The notes under the pieces are model-generated. The model ran no database searches. It was not told the DNA's origin and saw only the letters and a list, made by a program, of their open reading frames with translations. Below are positions 51,575-63,235 of a DNA stretch of 64,000 bases, piece by piece. Positions within the stretch are counted from its first letter, which is position 1, and every line of letters starts with the position of its first letter. A program made the position numbers and the translations under genes. Origin of the DNA: Imbricaverruca yamaguchii (taxonomy: Eukaryota > Arthropoda > Thecostraca > Neoverrucidae); contig JAOTOL010001243.1 of NCBI GenBank assembly GCA_034440575.1, positions 1 through 64,000 on the forward strand, in the 5' to 3' direction.

Positions 51575-51792
51575 GCGTAGGCGGCTGACACCGGTGGCCC
51601 GCCGGCGGACACCGGTGGCCCGCAGGCCGGTAGTCACGGTTGACAGGCACCGGTGGCCCGCAGGCCGGTAGTCACAGTTGGCAGACACCGGTGGCCCGCA
51701 GGCCGGTAGTCACGGTTAACAGACACCGGTGGCCCGCCGGCGGACACCGGTAGCCCGCAGGCCGGTAGTCACGGTAGTCACGGTCGCTAGAG
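51575..51792. repeat. About 38-bp GC-rich minisatellite
   Basis: The unit is CACCGGTGGCCCGCAGGCCG followed by GTAGTCACGGTTGACAGA-like sequence, alternating with a shortened unit (ACCGGTGGCCCGCCGGCGGAC). ACCGGT and GGCC palindromes recur. Non-coding. Confidence 0.85.
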
Positions 51793-53277
51793 GGCTGGTC
51801 CGGTCATCTGGCCACCCGGTTACGGGCACAGCTAACTGACATATTTGCCGGACAGAAGAGCATCGTTTGAGGTGCTAGGTGGCCGCTACAACCATTGTGC
51901 TATCGATCCTTCGCTCGACACCATTTTCTCCGTCCCCTTTATCGCATGACCGTGAAATGGTTTGAAACGGCCAAAGACGCTCTGAGCTAAACGCCAGACG
52001 CCAAACACCAAACACGGAACACCAAGCGCTGAACACAGCCTTGGTGCTAAGCGACCTATTCATTTGAAACTAAGAACACATGGGAGGAAAATAGCATATG
52101 CATAATACTTCACCTGACCTAACACCATTGACCTCGTCACATATTTGAAAGCAGGATGTCTATATCATTGTTTTGTCATGTTCCGCACGAAAAGTTCTCC
52201 CTTACTGCGCTTAGAAGGAGAATTTGACCTGACCTCTGTTTAGTAGCCTTGGCCTTGATTACAATTTTGGGAAAGCAGAGTTATTCGAATTGATGAAAGA
52301 ACGGTATGCTCCGGATTTGGTATTGGTATGCTGCAACTACTGAGAATGGTGGCATTTGGGATATTTTGGAATATTATCCTCCTTCGTCCATCCCAGGTCA
52401 ATTTCAAGGGGAATTAGAAATCCAATTGGTGAATGAGGTCAAGAAGGCAAATATGGTGGGTCCAAGCACCACAAAGGTATAGAAAACACCGTACTTAAAC
52501 TTTCAAAGGGAAAGGATTACAAGTACAAACAGGGTTCCAGCAGAAATGATGGTACTGTGACACACCTGGAGCGGGAACCTTCCAATTCCACCGATTTGAA
52601 AACTGTTTTGATTTCTGACATTAATCCCACTTTCTGAAGTTTTGTACTTTTTTATTGAGGGTCGTACATTTCGTCTCACGCAATATTTTTTTCATTTCCG
52701 ACTCTAGAGCAAAGAAACCGTTCGAGCCCACATATCCATTTCAAAACCATCGGATAACACTGCTGGCAACACCATGGGCTGAACTTTTCCGGAATCGTTG
52801 GCCGTGACCGGAGATGCATGTGCCCAGTGTGTCCTACTCTTGCTCTTGGCTGCGCCAATTGGGGATGCGAAACGGATGGGGTTTTTAGACTGCTGTAAAA
52901 ATATAGTAGGATGATTGCGTCGATTGATGTGTGTGATCCGGTGTGGATTTTAGTTTGCTTGGTGTCGTGTGGGGTGACTGACTAGACTCGAAGATCACGA
53001 AGACTACATTAGTACACCTCCTTGATAAGAGGACAATGTTTTCGATTCCTATGATTTTGTGGAAGCTGAGTTCCCTGCCCGACCCTGAACTCGCCCCACC
53101 AAAACTTTGGCTCCGTCCCTCCCTAATGCTAGACACCATGGAAATACCTTCACACTTCGTCATCACAGTTCAGGCCTGTTGTGCTCCGATGCTCAATCAA
53201 GGCTGGTGTGTTTTAGCCCACATATGGGCGCAGAAATATTTTGTTTAAGGCGTTGTGTGTTTGTTGGTGTGTGGAGT
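51793..53277. other. Intergenic DNA, no gene seen
   Basis: No ORF with protein-like composition. A short GCCAAACACC/GAACACC repeat occurs at about 51,996-52,035. Confidence 0.4.
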
Positions 53278-53295
53278 GAGGGGGAGAGTGAAGGT

Positions 53296-53362
53296 GACGT
53301 TGTCGTTGACGATGACGTTGACGATGACGTTGACGATGACGATAACGTTGACGACTACGATG
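53296..53362. repeat. 12-bp GACGATGACGTT microsatellite
   Basis: About five imperfect copies of GACGTTGACGAT. They give an Asp/Val run in one frame (DVVVDDDVDDDVDDDDN), which is not taken as a gene. Confidence 0.8.
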
Positions 53363-53677
53363 GACCCGAGTCCACTGGATGACACTGTAGTCGCATGTTA
53401 TGACTCAGTTTTTTTATGTTGACATGTACTTTGCAATGCTCTGTTGCTTGTGACTTCACCTGCAAATGGATGATATATCCCGGTGGCCAGGATGCTGAAT
53501 GAATATAACATACACATCGTCAAATACAAATGAAAATAATTGATGTCTGAAAATATTGTGGGCGCAATCCGATGAGTTTTTGGTTCCGGGTGGAGTCTAG
53601 TACGCATCGCCACCCTCCCCACAATGTTTTTAAAAAAATAAACACCCTTGATGGCAAGGTAGGATTTTACAAGTAAA

Positions 53678-54288
53678 CACGCGTCCTGGAAGACCTCTGA
53701 AGTTTACGCGGACTGGAGGGGGCGGATTCCACCCTCGCATCCTTCTCGTGGAGTAACTAAATTCGCAGGGTGGATTGGTACGATAGTGAACTCTATTGTT
53801 TGGAAATTTCATGAACTTAAGTGAATATCTTAAAGGTAAAATGAGGTCACATGCGTCGAAGTGTTCTTGTTTTGCGTTGCTTGGATTGCCATTGTTATGA
53901 ATCGCTGCGATTGTGCTTAAATGCTCAAGAATGGGCATCAATGATGTTTGCACATTACTAATGATGCAACACAGGTGCTAGACCCGGCATTTGACCTCAG
54001 GTCACCTGCATAGCAGAACTTTATCAGATCATTACCTGCTCCATTTACCGGAACCGGGCCACCCGCCCGACTGCTCCGTCGGGGTGGGGGCTCGACGCAA
54101 TCGGCTTCGCAAAGAAAGGAGTGAAGTGCACGAGTAAAGTATGGAACCGCTGATATACACAATAACAAACAGTAGTTTTGAGGATGTGTAGGGCCACATG
54201 CACATATGTCGCATGCAAAGTGACATCAATCGCATGAGTCATTTACATTTATAACAACATTCCAGTTGACCAATTTTGGTTTCATTAA
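53678..54288 (-). mobile_element. TTAA MITE copy 1, interrupted by copy 2
   Basis: It begins CACGCGTCCT and matches the reverse orientation of copies 2 and 3 (the block with ACTGGAGGGGGCGGA, GAATCGCTGCGATTGTG, GGGCATCAATGATGTT, CGACTGCTCCGTC, CAGTTGACCAA). Its body stops at TTAA 54285-54288, where copy 2 is inserted, and resumes at 55246 (CTGTCGTGAACTTGAG...CTCGGTGACC) for about 50 bases before similarity fades. Confidence 0.8.
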
Positions 54289-55245
54289 CACGCGCCCTGG
54301 AGCGGGGGGCGAAATCCGCCTACCCCTCTGGTTTTTGGCACATACCTCCAGATTTGACGGCCGATATGCGCCATTGTTTGTGTACCTACTAATAAATGAA
54401 CGGCGCGTTGCATAAAGTAAGAAAAATGAAAGTCGACCGAAAATATTTCGAGTTAGGGTTCGGTAAAGTCAAAACCTTTTCTCAGCGCCAGTCTACAAAT
54501 ATCGGCGCTGATGCGCTTCCCGTATATTGGCAAAAGGGATGTTCTTGACAGCACAAGCGACTTGTTTGATGCATATTGTTATGCTATATAATTTAAGAGT
54601 CATGTTAGGTCGCCGAGGTCATCGTGACAGGCTAATGGAACCAAACTTGGTCAACTGGAATGTTGTCACAGATGGAAGTGACTGGCATGCGATTGATGTC
54701 ACTTTGCATGTTACTTCCCACACATCCGGAAATCTACTGTTTGTCATTGTGTGCCGAAGCGTTTTTATACTTTATTCATGTATTTCACTCCTTTCTTTGC
54801 GAAACCGATTGTTCGAGCCGCCCAAAGGAGCAGTCAGGTGGGCAGCCCGGTTCCGGTAACTGGAGCATGTAATGACCTGATAAAGTGCTCCTATATAGGT
54901 GACCTGAGGTCAAATGGCGGATCTGGCATTTGCATTGCATCATTAGTAATGTCCTAAACATCATTAATGGAAATTCTGGAGTATTTAAATACAATCACAG
55001 CGATCCATAACAATGACAAGCCAAGCCACGCGAAACCATAACATTTTGCTATTTTGACTTCATTTGACCTTGAAGATATTGACCTAAGGCCAAGATATTT
55101 ACACACAATAGAGTTAACTATCGTGCCCATCCACTCTGTAAATTTCGTTGCTCTAGCCTTAATGGGAGCCGAGATCTTAGGGGGGCGAAATCCGCCCCCC
55201 CCCCCTCCAGTGCGCGTAAGTTTCAGAGGCCCTCTAGGGCGCGTG
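54289..55245 (+). mobile_element. TTAA MITE copy 2, nested in copy 1
   Basis: 957 bp with ends CACGCGCCCT and AGGGCGCGTG (10-bp perfect TIRs) and TTAA on each side (54285-54288 and 55246-55249), the target preference of piggyBac-type transposons. No transposase is encoded. It is inserted into an older copy of the same family. Confidence 0.88.
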
Positions 55246-55299
55246 TTAAACTGTCGTGAACTTGAGCTGACTTGACCTCGGTGACCTAACATTACCATA

Positions 55300-57372
55300 A
55301 CCCGTCCCGTCTCGGGGGGGTCTTCAACCGCTCTCCCCCCCCCATCAGGGTTTTCGCGGACATCGGATGAACGGCGCGGGGCAGCGCGCCCAAATTTGGC
55401 ATACCTTTGCCCACATCAATTTGACATGCTGATTACAAATTTTAGGTCACGCTATCTAGGGTCAACGAGTTAGTCAATGTCAAGTGAGGTCACCTCCAAA
55501 ATAGCTCAACCAGTCGCCACGCTTTAACAGATACAGATATTTTAATTAAACTTTCAGCGTTTCCTGATCATTAGGGATGCGACAAAACGTATGAGCTGAA
55601 TTTTTATGTTTTTTTTTCGTTTTTGACTAATATAAATTGTGTGTGTTTGCCAAATTGCAGATCAAATATAGGATTCTGGCTAAAGTAAGCATTTTTATTA
55701 GGGCAAGTTGACTTCCAAAAACGTTTCATGGTCTCCTCTACCCATTGGAAAAGGAAAATTAAAGAACTTCAAAAAGCCCTACCATTTTTAGCCTCGGGGC
55801 TTATGGCATGCCAAACCCGTCCATGTGTCCCTCGAACTGTCTGCACCAACCGTGTCCACGTGCAGAGTTGGGGGGTGCACAAATTACCGGGCAGTGTTTT
55901 GCCTATACCCTATAGTCCGGCGCCAGACTTCCGGCGAACGCAATGTGGTGGCACCTTTATCGGCCCCTCCCACATGTAGAGGCCAGCGTGATTTTGCAGT
56001 CAAAGATCCAGAGCAGGTGAACTAATGCCCCCGAAGTGTCCGTACATCGCACCCTCTCGCAATCAGGCATTATTCAAACGCACGTCATATATATAACAAC
56101 AATAATATTCTAGACAATTTAACTGCCTTCAACAGTCACTACAACCACCCGGAAACGTTCAGTCCATAGGAGAACGGCTCGCAGGTCGACTGCCTCGCTT
56201 ATAAATTTACTTCGTCGTACAAACTAATATCAGGCACATATCCAAACATACTGTGTGAATCATTCCACCTCGTCGGGAAGTACTCACGGTACTATCTCCG
56301 TCTACGGGTCGGCTGTTGATGACCCGGTGAGAGTGAACAGCGCGGCGCGCGCCCCTCATCACCCGCGGCACGGCCGCCAGTTCAATTCTGGGCGTAAATA
56401 TCCTCCCCTCCTCGCACCTGGTCGCTGAGGAATTTACTACACGGGCACCTTTTCAAGAGGGTCGTAGTTCTCACGTCATCAATTGCTGCACTATATCTTA
56501 TTTTATCCAGCCCTGCTCTACCGCTCCTCATGTCCGTCACCGCCGAAATGCTACCACCGGTCTTTGCTGATGCCACCAGATAATTTCTATGCTTAATATA
56601 ATGTATTTACCTTTACGTACACCGCGTCGCATTACGCACACACACAGCTCATAACACTTCTCGCCATCTCCGACATCTCCGTCCACTTCCTCCCCATCCT
56701 TAACTTATCCTATTTGGTCCCCCCCCCCCATAAGACGGGTCCCTACCAGCAATGAATTTGGTGAGAAGGCAGAAGCTGCGGGAAATAATTTAGGTTGGTT
56801 CGGAAAGGTTTTGGAAAGAGGATGACATGTCAGAAGTATAAACACTCACATGACCGATAGTGAGTGACGAGTGGCCTCAGCTGAGTACTTCATCTCCTCC
56901 GTCCGAAAACTCAGCCATCTGGCCACAGCTGGACGCCACTGAGGCGTCGGTCCGGCGTCCACCGCCGCGCGTCTTCCAGTCCCCTCTGCGCGTCTCTCCT
57001 CTCTCCCCGTCTGTCTTGTTCTGCTCTCCTGAATTTTCTTTAGCCCCGCCTCCTTTTTTATGCACCCGCTCCCAGGGCTTGGGGGGAGCTCGCGCTTTTG
57101 ATTCGTCGGGTTTGCCTTTGCCGCCTGGGGCCTTCATGGCGTTCTATAAGGTTCTGGATTGGGTGGCGACGGCTTCAGGCCCGGGGCATCGACCTCACGG
57201 GCCGATGACCCTTCTCTGCCGGAGGTGGTCTAGCTGGTATTTGCACCTCCGGTGGACAGCTGTACGCGGTCCCAAGCCGTTACTCGCGTTCGCCGCCTGT
57301 TGTTGTCAGAATCGCCCGTTTGATCTTGGGAGCCGGCGCCACTTGCGTGTGCTTTCCGGACAATTATTTGAA
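55300..57372. other. Spacer and likely 5' UTR/promoter of the PC-esterase-like gene
   Basis: No convincing ORF. 56,860-57,370 is GC-rich with pyrimidine tracts and directly precedes the predicted first exon, so it may be promoter and 5' UTR; a 174-codon frame there is Pro/Ser-rich and looks spurious. Confidence 0.4.
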
Positions 57373-58798
57373 ATGGACGGGTAAGGTGGTCGGAAGCTGG
57401 CTGGACGTCTCGCGGCCCGTTCGGATGGGAGTAATATACAAATTATGGTGACGAAAAAATGTAAGTCTACTTACAAAACCTGTCTTTTTCTTCCGAACAC
57501 CTGACATTCTTCTCGCATTCCGTTGTTTTGAACGTTAAAGTTATGGGTTGGTTGGCTGGTTATTGCAGTTTATGAGCACCACGACTGCATTGGTCACACA
57601 GTACCAAACAGCCCGGGGCGTGATACAGTTGTCGAACCATTAACTCCCCTTGTTGCTCGCCAGGTGGTCCCAGCTAGCCCTCTACTGTTGCTGCGTCGTC
57701 ACCACCTGTCTGCTGATCACCTCTCTCCGAGCTTCCGTGTCGAGGCAAAAGGTGGCAGCAGCAGCGTCTGCCGTCCTCACCGCACCCACCTGTACCGACC
57801 TGTTCCGCCTGTCCACGAGCCGGCAGCGGTGGGAGGTGGACACGGGCGTGCCGACGACCTGTTCGGCCCGTACCGTGACGCCGACCGAGGTGCACCAGTG
57901 CGTCACCACCTCGCCAGCCGCCTGGCCCGTCCGGCTGGCGTTTATAGGCGACTCACGACTGGCTAACATCTTCTCGGCGACCCTCAGCCGGCTCCACCTG
58001 CCGACCTGGAACAGGACTTTCGAGCTACCTCTCGACAATCCGGCCTACTTCGCCAGCATCAACGTCACGCGTGCGCCGCCCGAGTGTTTCGAGCTGTTCA
58101 AGCTGGCGATGCGGTTCGACGGCGAGACGACCCCGCGCAAACTGTTCTTCTGCAGCGTGCGCGGCGGGGGCGACTGGCTGCGGCTTGACTACTGGTGGCG
58201 CGTCTACCTGTCGCGCTCGTTCCGCGCCAAGGTGGACGAGCTGGCGGACGAGTGTGCTGCCAGCGCGGCGCGCTGTCCGCGCCTCGTCGTGCTCGACGCT
58301 GGGCTGTGGTACGCGCGCCGGTTCGACATCACCGAGTCGGCGTCGGCGGCAGACTGGGTGTCGCGCTACCGCGCCGACCTGGTCGCGCTGCTGCCGTCCC
58401 TGCGCCGGCTGGCGGCCACCACGCATGTCCTCTGGAAGATCGACGAGCCGCAGTTCCGCGAGGAGACCAACCAGGGCAAACCGGGCGTCATCATGGCCGC
58501 GCTGGGCGCCATCCACGCCGCCGTGTACGACATGACGGCCGGCATCGGCAACGTCACCGTCTGGAGTGCCATGGTGCCCAGCTCGGTGGAGTTCTACCGG
58601 CGCGTGTGCTGGGCGGGCCGCCGGTTGCAGCGAGAGTTTGAGCGCAGCCCGTTGTTCGCCGAGTGTGCAAACATGCATCACGTGGGAGCGACCCTGCTGG
58701 ACAGACACGTGACGCAGCTGCTGAATTTCCTGTGCAGCGGCTCGAAGGCGTTCAGCCCAGAGCACTGCTGTAGAATGAGGATTGCTGTGGGAACTTAA
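57373..58798 (+). CDS. CASD1/PC-esterase-like type II membrane protein (SGNH fold), two exons
   Basis: The predicted exons are 57373-57380 (only ATG GAC GG) and 57664-58798, joined by a GT-AG intron (GG|GTAAGG, CGCCAG|G) that keeps frame: MDG then WSQLALYCCC. About 380 residues. A signal-anchor helix (LALYCCCVVTTCLLITSL) follows at once, giving a Golgi-type type II topology. The SGNH/GDSL block FIGDSRLANIF carries the nucleophile Ser. Later blocks are LVVLDAGLWYARRF, THVLWKIDEP, and a C-terminal NMHHVGATLLDRHVTQLLNFLC with a terminal CC, matching the CASD1 N-terminal (sialate O-acetyltransferase) arrangement. The family D..H is here N..H. Strong GC content marks it as host-coding. Substrate unknown. 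Confidence 0.75.
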
Positions 58799-60847
58799 AA
58801 GAACGCCCATACGCACTGCGCGTGGTGTCAGTGAATGACCCCTCAGATTAAGCGGTAGCATGACGACATTCAGAAAACTTGTCGGCCCAAAATATCATAC
58901 CTATTCATAGGTATCATGAAGCATACTTTTCCGGTCAAGGTACCTGGAACTTCTCCTCCCCGCCCCTAGTTCCAAATCACAGAGTACTGATTCGATAAAG
59001 AGTTTGTCAGGACGGTGGATGGGCACCACACTCACTAGCGGATCCAAGGGAGGCCATTCCGACCATGCCCCCCCCGAAGCGCCTAAAAAAGTGGGGCATC
59101 ATGTCTTTTGGCCCCACGAAACCAACAGAAGTAAGCTGATTTAAAATACGGTAACCTTGAAAATAGCGCTCCAGGCGAAAGAATCTCCAATGTTAAAGGT
59201 ATTTCCATAATCGTGTGGAGGCCCAATATGGTAGCATAATAGATTTTGCCGCACATCGGGGGCTCTATGCATTTTAAGTTCTGCTTGCAGCAAGAGCAGA
59301 CAAAATCAGCAATTTCATTATTCCTTAGTCAGATAGCTTCACGAATTTAGTTTAGCCAGTTACGGGCAAGCAAACCCAGTGAGCCAGATTTCGAAAACGA
59401 AATTTGAACAGGATTTGTTGTGCGTGTGTCCAGTTAGGCCCAGTTGAGCAGCATGTTTCGTATGCTGATGTTGTGGGTCGCTAAGATGAAGAGATAGGCT
59501 ACGTTGGCGGATTTTTTTTTCTCAAGAAAAATAGCAAAAGGAGGTATGTACTTAGATCCTGAACAAAAGATAACTGGTGGGTTCGCAGGTAAGGGAGATG
59601 CGGGTGGAAGGACCGACCTTTCAAACTTTAAGGATTTTATTGCAGTTTAAGGCAGTTATAAATTATTCGTGAAATAGGGTGGAATGTATCACCCATTGAG
59701 CAATGAGAAGACATCCTTCCTAAACAACTATGGACATCTTACACCTTGATGTGTTTTTGAAGTCTTTATATCTCGTTTCTAACCGTGGTTTGTGTGTAAG
59801 CATCATGCTTATTTGTACCATTATATATTGTGGTATACCTTGTGCCGAAGGCGATTTCAAGTAAAGAGATTACTCATGCTATGGTCTACTGTTGAAGAAA
59901 ATTTGCTGATAGTATGCCATTCTTATCATTGTCGTTAACATAAGTATCCCTATAAATAGTGACCCGCGAACTAAACGAAACAGATGCACATATACAGGCT
60001 ATTGGCTCGAAATTGAGTTTGAAGGACTGAAAGTATATGGTAAACGACATAACTTCCATGGGCAAGATCGACATCTTCGTGGACTCCTTTCGCCATACCA
60101 CACCTAACGAAAAACCAATATTTTAACGTTGGTTTAAGGTAGGCATATATTAGACATGTTTTGCACATATACCCTCATGAACCAAACAGATAGATTAGGT
60201 TTGGTTAGGTTGGGTTAGGCTAAACTTCTGTTTTCAGTCAGATTTTTTAAAAACAATTTAGTGGGGTATTTTTCCTAGAAATTGATCCTTCAAAAATGGG
60301 TCACGCTAGGTCTGGTTTGGTTAAGTTTTTTAAGTTGAATATTTGTATGCAAAAAAAGTTATGCTACCCAAATCCCAGCCCCGTTTTTGGTGTTATTTGC
60401 CTCCCAACTGAAAAAGAATGCAATTCGAGAGGAGATCATTAGCTGAATGATATTGAAGATATGTAAGCATTGCATCAGAAAAAGAAATTACAAACACTCA
60501 AATTATCTAACACTGCAAGTTTACCACTATGGTGATACTACCGTACACTTGGATGATGATTTGGATGATCATGCTGAACACGGAAGTATTTGAGGTTAGT
60601 TAGATTATAGATTATATATATATAGATTTGAGGTTAGATTATAGGTTAGTCTTTTCTTTGAGGTCTGTTGGATGAAAAATGTGATTGGTCTTTGGTAAGT
60701 TTCATCACATTTTGTTCTAAAAAGTTTAAAATCTGATAAGACCAGATAAACTTTGCCTATTACTTCGTACATACCAAGGTAGGTACATAGGTACCTTCTT
60801 AGAATCTTGTGATTATTGCTTTATGCTTTGGATATCATTGCACCTAA
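58799..60847. other. Intergenic DNA, no gene seen
   Basis: Low-complexity and dispersed repeat fragments, including TAGGGTGGAATGTATCACCC near 59,677 (same family as at 34,180 and 41,196) and a GGTTAGGTTGGGTTAGG run near 60,200. No ORF was supported. Confidence 0.45.
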
Positions 60848-61808
60848 AACGTGCCCTGATGGGGGGAGCAAAATCCGCCCACCCCTGCGGTTTTTCGTAC
60901 ATAACTCCAGATTTTACCGGCCGATATACGCAATTGCTTGCGTACCTGCCTATAAATGACTGGTGCGTTGTTTAAAGCATGAGAAACGAAAATCGGCACA
61001 ACATTTTTTCGAGTTAGGGGCCGTTAAAGTCTTTTTTTTAATATCAGCGCCGGGCTACAGAAGTCGGTGCTGATGCGCTTCCAGGATATTGGCAAAAGGG
61101 AAGTGTTACTGGCAACACTAGCGACTTGTTTGATATATATGGTTAAGCTATATAGTTTCAAAGTCATGTTAGGTCACCGAGGTCAAGTCAGGTCGAGTTC
61201 ATGACAGGTTAATGGAACTGAACTTGGTCTACTGGAATGTTATCACAAATGCAAATGACTGTCATGCGATTGATGTCACTTTACATGTTACTCCCCACAC
61301 ATCCTGAAAACTACTGTTTCCCATTGTGTACCTCAACGATTCTATACTTTATTCATGTACTTCACTCCTTTTTTGCGAAGCCGATTGCACCGGGCCGCCC
61401 AGCGGAGCAGTCAGGGGGCGGCGAGTTCAGGTAACTGGAGCAGGTAATGGAAAAATAAAATGTTACTATACAAGTGATCAGAGGTCTAGCATCTTCATTG
61501 CATAATTGGTAAAGTAAAAAAACATCATTGATGCCCGTTTCGGAGCATTTAAACATAATCACAGCGATCCAGAACAATGACAAGCCAAGGCATGCAAAAC
61601 CAGATAATTCTGAAATTTTGACCTCATTTGACCTTGAAGATGTTGATCTAAGGTCATACAATTTGCACACATAGAGTTTATTATTGCACCCATCCACCCT
61701 GCGCATTTTGTTGCTCCAGCTTTAATAGAAGCCGAGATCTTAGGGGGACGGGGCGGAATCCGGACCCCTCCAGTGCGCGTAATCTTCAGAGGTCATCCAG
61801 AGCACATG
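60848..61808 (+). mobile_element. TTAA MITE copy 3
   Basis: 961 bp, same orientation as copy 2. The left end AACGTGCCCT is decayed from CACGCGCCCT. The right end ...GAGCACATG is followed by TTAA (61809-61812); the left target is now CTAA. Non-coding. Confidence 0.8.
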
Positions 61809-62284
61809 TTAAGATATCCACAAAACAAGTTTGACAAATTTTACCTCCATGAAGCAAGCATATGGGGTTTGGTTTGGTTCAGCTTGGTTAGATTACGTTA
61901 GGTTAGGTTTTTCTTTCTAGTTGAAAAAATATCAAACTTTTAAAAAACATATTTGCCCAATAAATATATTTTCTCGAAGAACAGATTAGTTTGGCTAGGT
62001 TTTGATCGATTTCTATTTGCTTTTTTAGATTAATACAAAAATAATCCTTTCAACAAATTCTGACATGGAAGGTTAGGTACTAAGTTCATGCTTGGAGGCA
62101 TTTTATGAATCCTTGGGATATATCTTTACAGTGCAATGTTTATGAATGTGACAGACACCAATTGGGACCACTCATTTTCTGTACAATGTTTTTTTTTCTC
62201 AGTTTGTGAGCAAATTAACACAAAAAAACAGGCTTTAAGTTTGACAAAAGCAATGTTTAAAAAAAAAAATACAGCAGAACCCAA

Positions 62285-63235
62285 CGCGCGCCCTAGAGGG
62301 CCTCTGAAAATTACGTGCACTGGAGGGGGCGGAATCCGTCCCCATAAGATCTAGACTCCCATTAAAGCTGGAGCAACGAAATTCGCAGAGTGGATGGGTG
62401 CAGTAGTAAACACTATTGTGTCCAAATTGCATGACCTTAGATCAATATCTTCAAGGTCAAATAAGGTCAAAATTTCAGAATTTTCTGGTTGTCCATGGCT
62501 TGGGTTGTCATTGTTCTGGATCGCTGCGATTATGTTTAAATGCTCCGAAACGGGCATCAATGATGTTTTGGACTTTACTAATGATGCAATGCAGATGCTA
62601 GACCTCGGATCACCTAGATAGTAGCACTTTATTTTTCCATTGCCTGCTCCAGTTACCTAAACTGGTCGCCCCCTGACTGCTCCGCTGGGCGGCTCGGTGC
62701 AATCGGCTTCGCAAAAAAGGAGTGAAGTACATGAATAAAGCATAAAATCGTTCCTGTACACAATGGGAAACAATAGTTTTCAGGATGTGTAGGGAGTAAC
62801 GTGCAAAGTGACATCAATCGCATGACGGTCATTTTCATTTATTACAACATTCCAGTTGACCAAGTATGGTTCTATTAGCCTGTCATGGACTTGACCTGAC
62901 TTGACCTCGGTGACCAAATATGACTTTCAAACTATGTAGCATAGCAATACACATCAAATAAATCTCTAGTGTCGCTAAGAACACTTCCATTTTGGCAATA
63001 TACGGAAAGCGCATGAGACCCGATTTTTGTTTTCTGGCGCTGCGAAAGTTTTTTTTTACTTTAACGTCTCCTAACTCGAAAAATGTTCGGCAGATTTCCG
63101 TTTTCTAGTTTTAAACAACGCGCCGGTCACCTCTAAGCAAGTACGCAAGGAATGGCGTAAATCGGCTGGTAAAATCTTAAGTTAAGTAGTAAAAACCGGA
63201 GGGGTGGGTGGATTTGGCCCCCTCCAGGGCGCGTG
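62285..63235 (-). mobile_element. TTAA MITE copy 4
   Basis: 951 bp, opposite orientation to copies 2 and 3. The ends are CGCGCGCCCT and AGGGCGCGTG, and the target sites are decayed to CCAA and CTAA. Non-coding. Confidence 0.82.

Noticed and set aside
56860..57384. 174-codon ORF upstream of the PC-esterase-like gene
   Set aside because: Pro/Ser-rich translation of GC-rich, pyrimidine-rich sequence; better explained as promoter and 5' UTR ending in the short first exon.
58025..58861. 278-codon minus-strand ORF opposite the PC-esterase-like gene
   Set aside because: High-GC antisense shadow; its composition is Arg/His/Ala-rich with no motif, while the plus strand has a clear SGNH domain.
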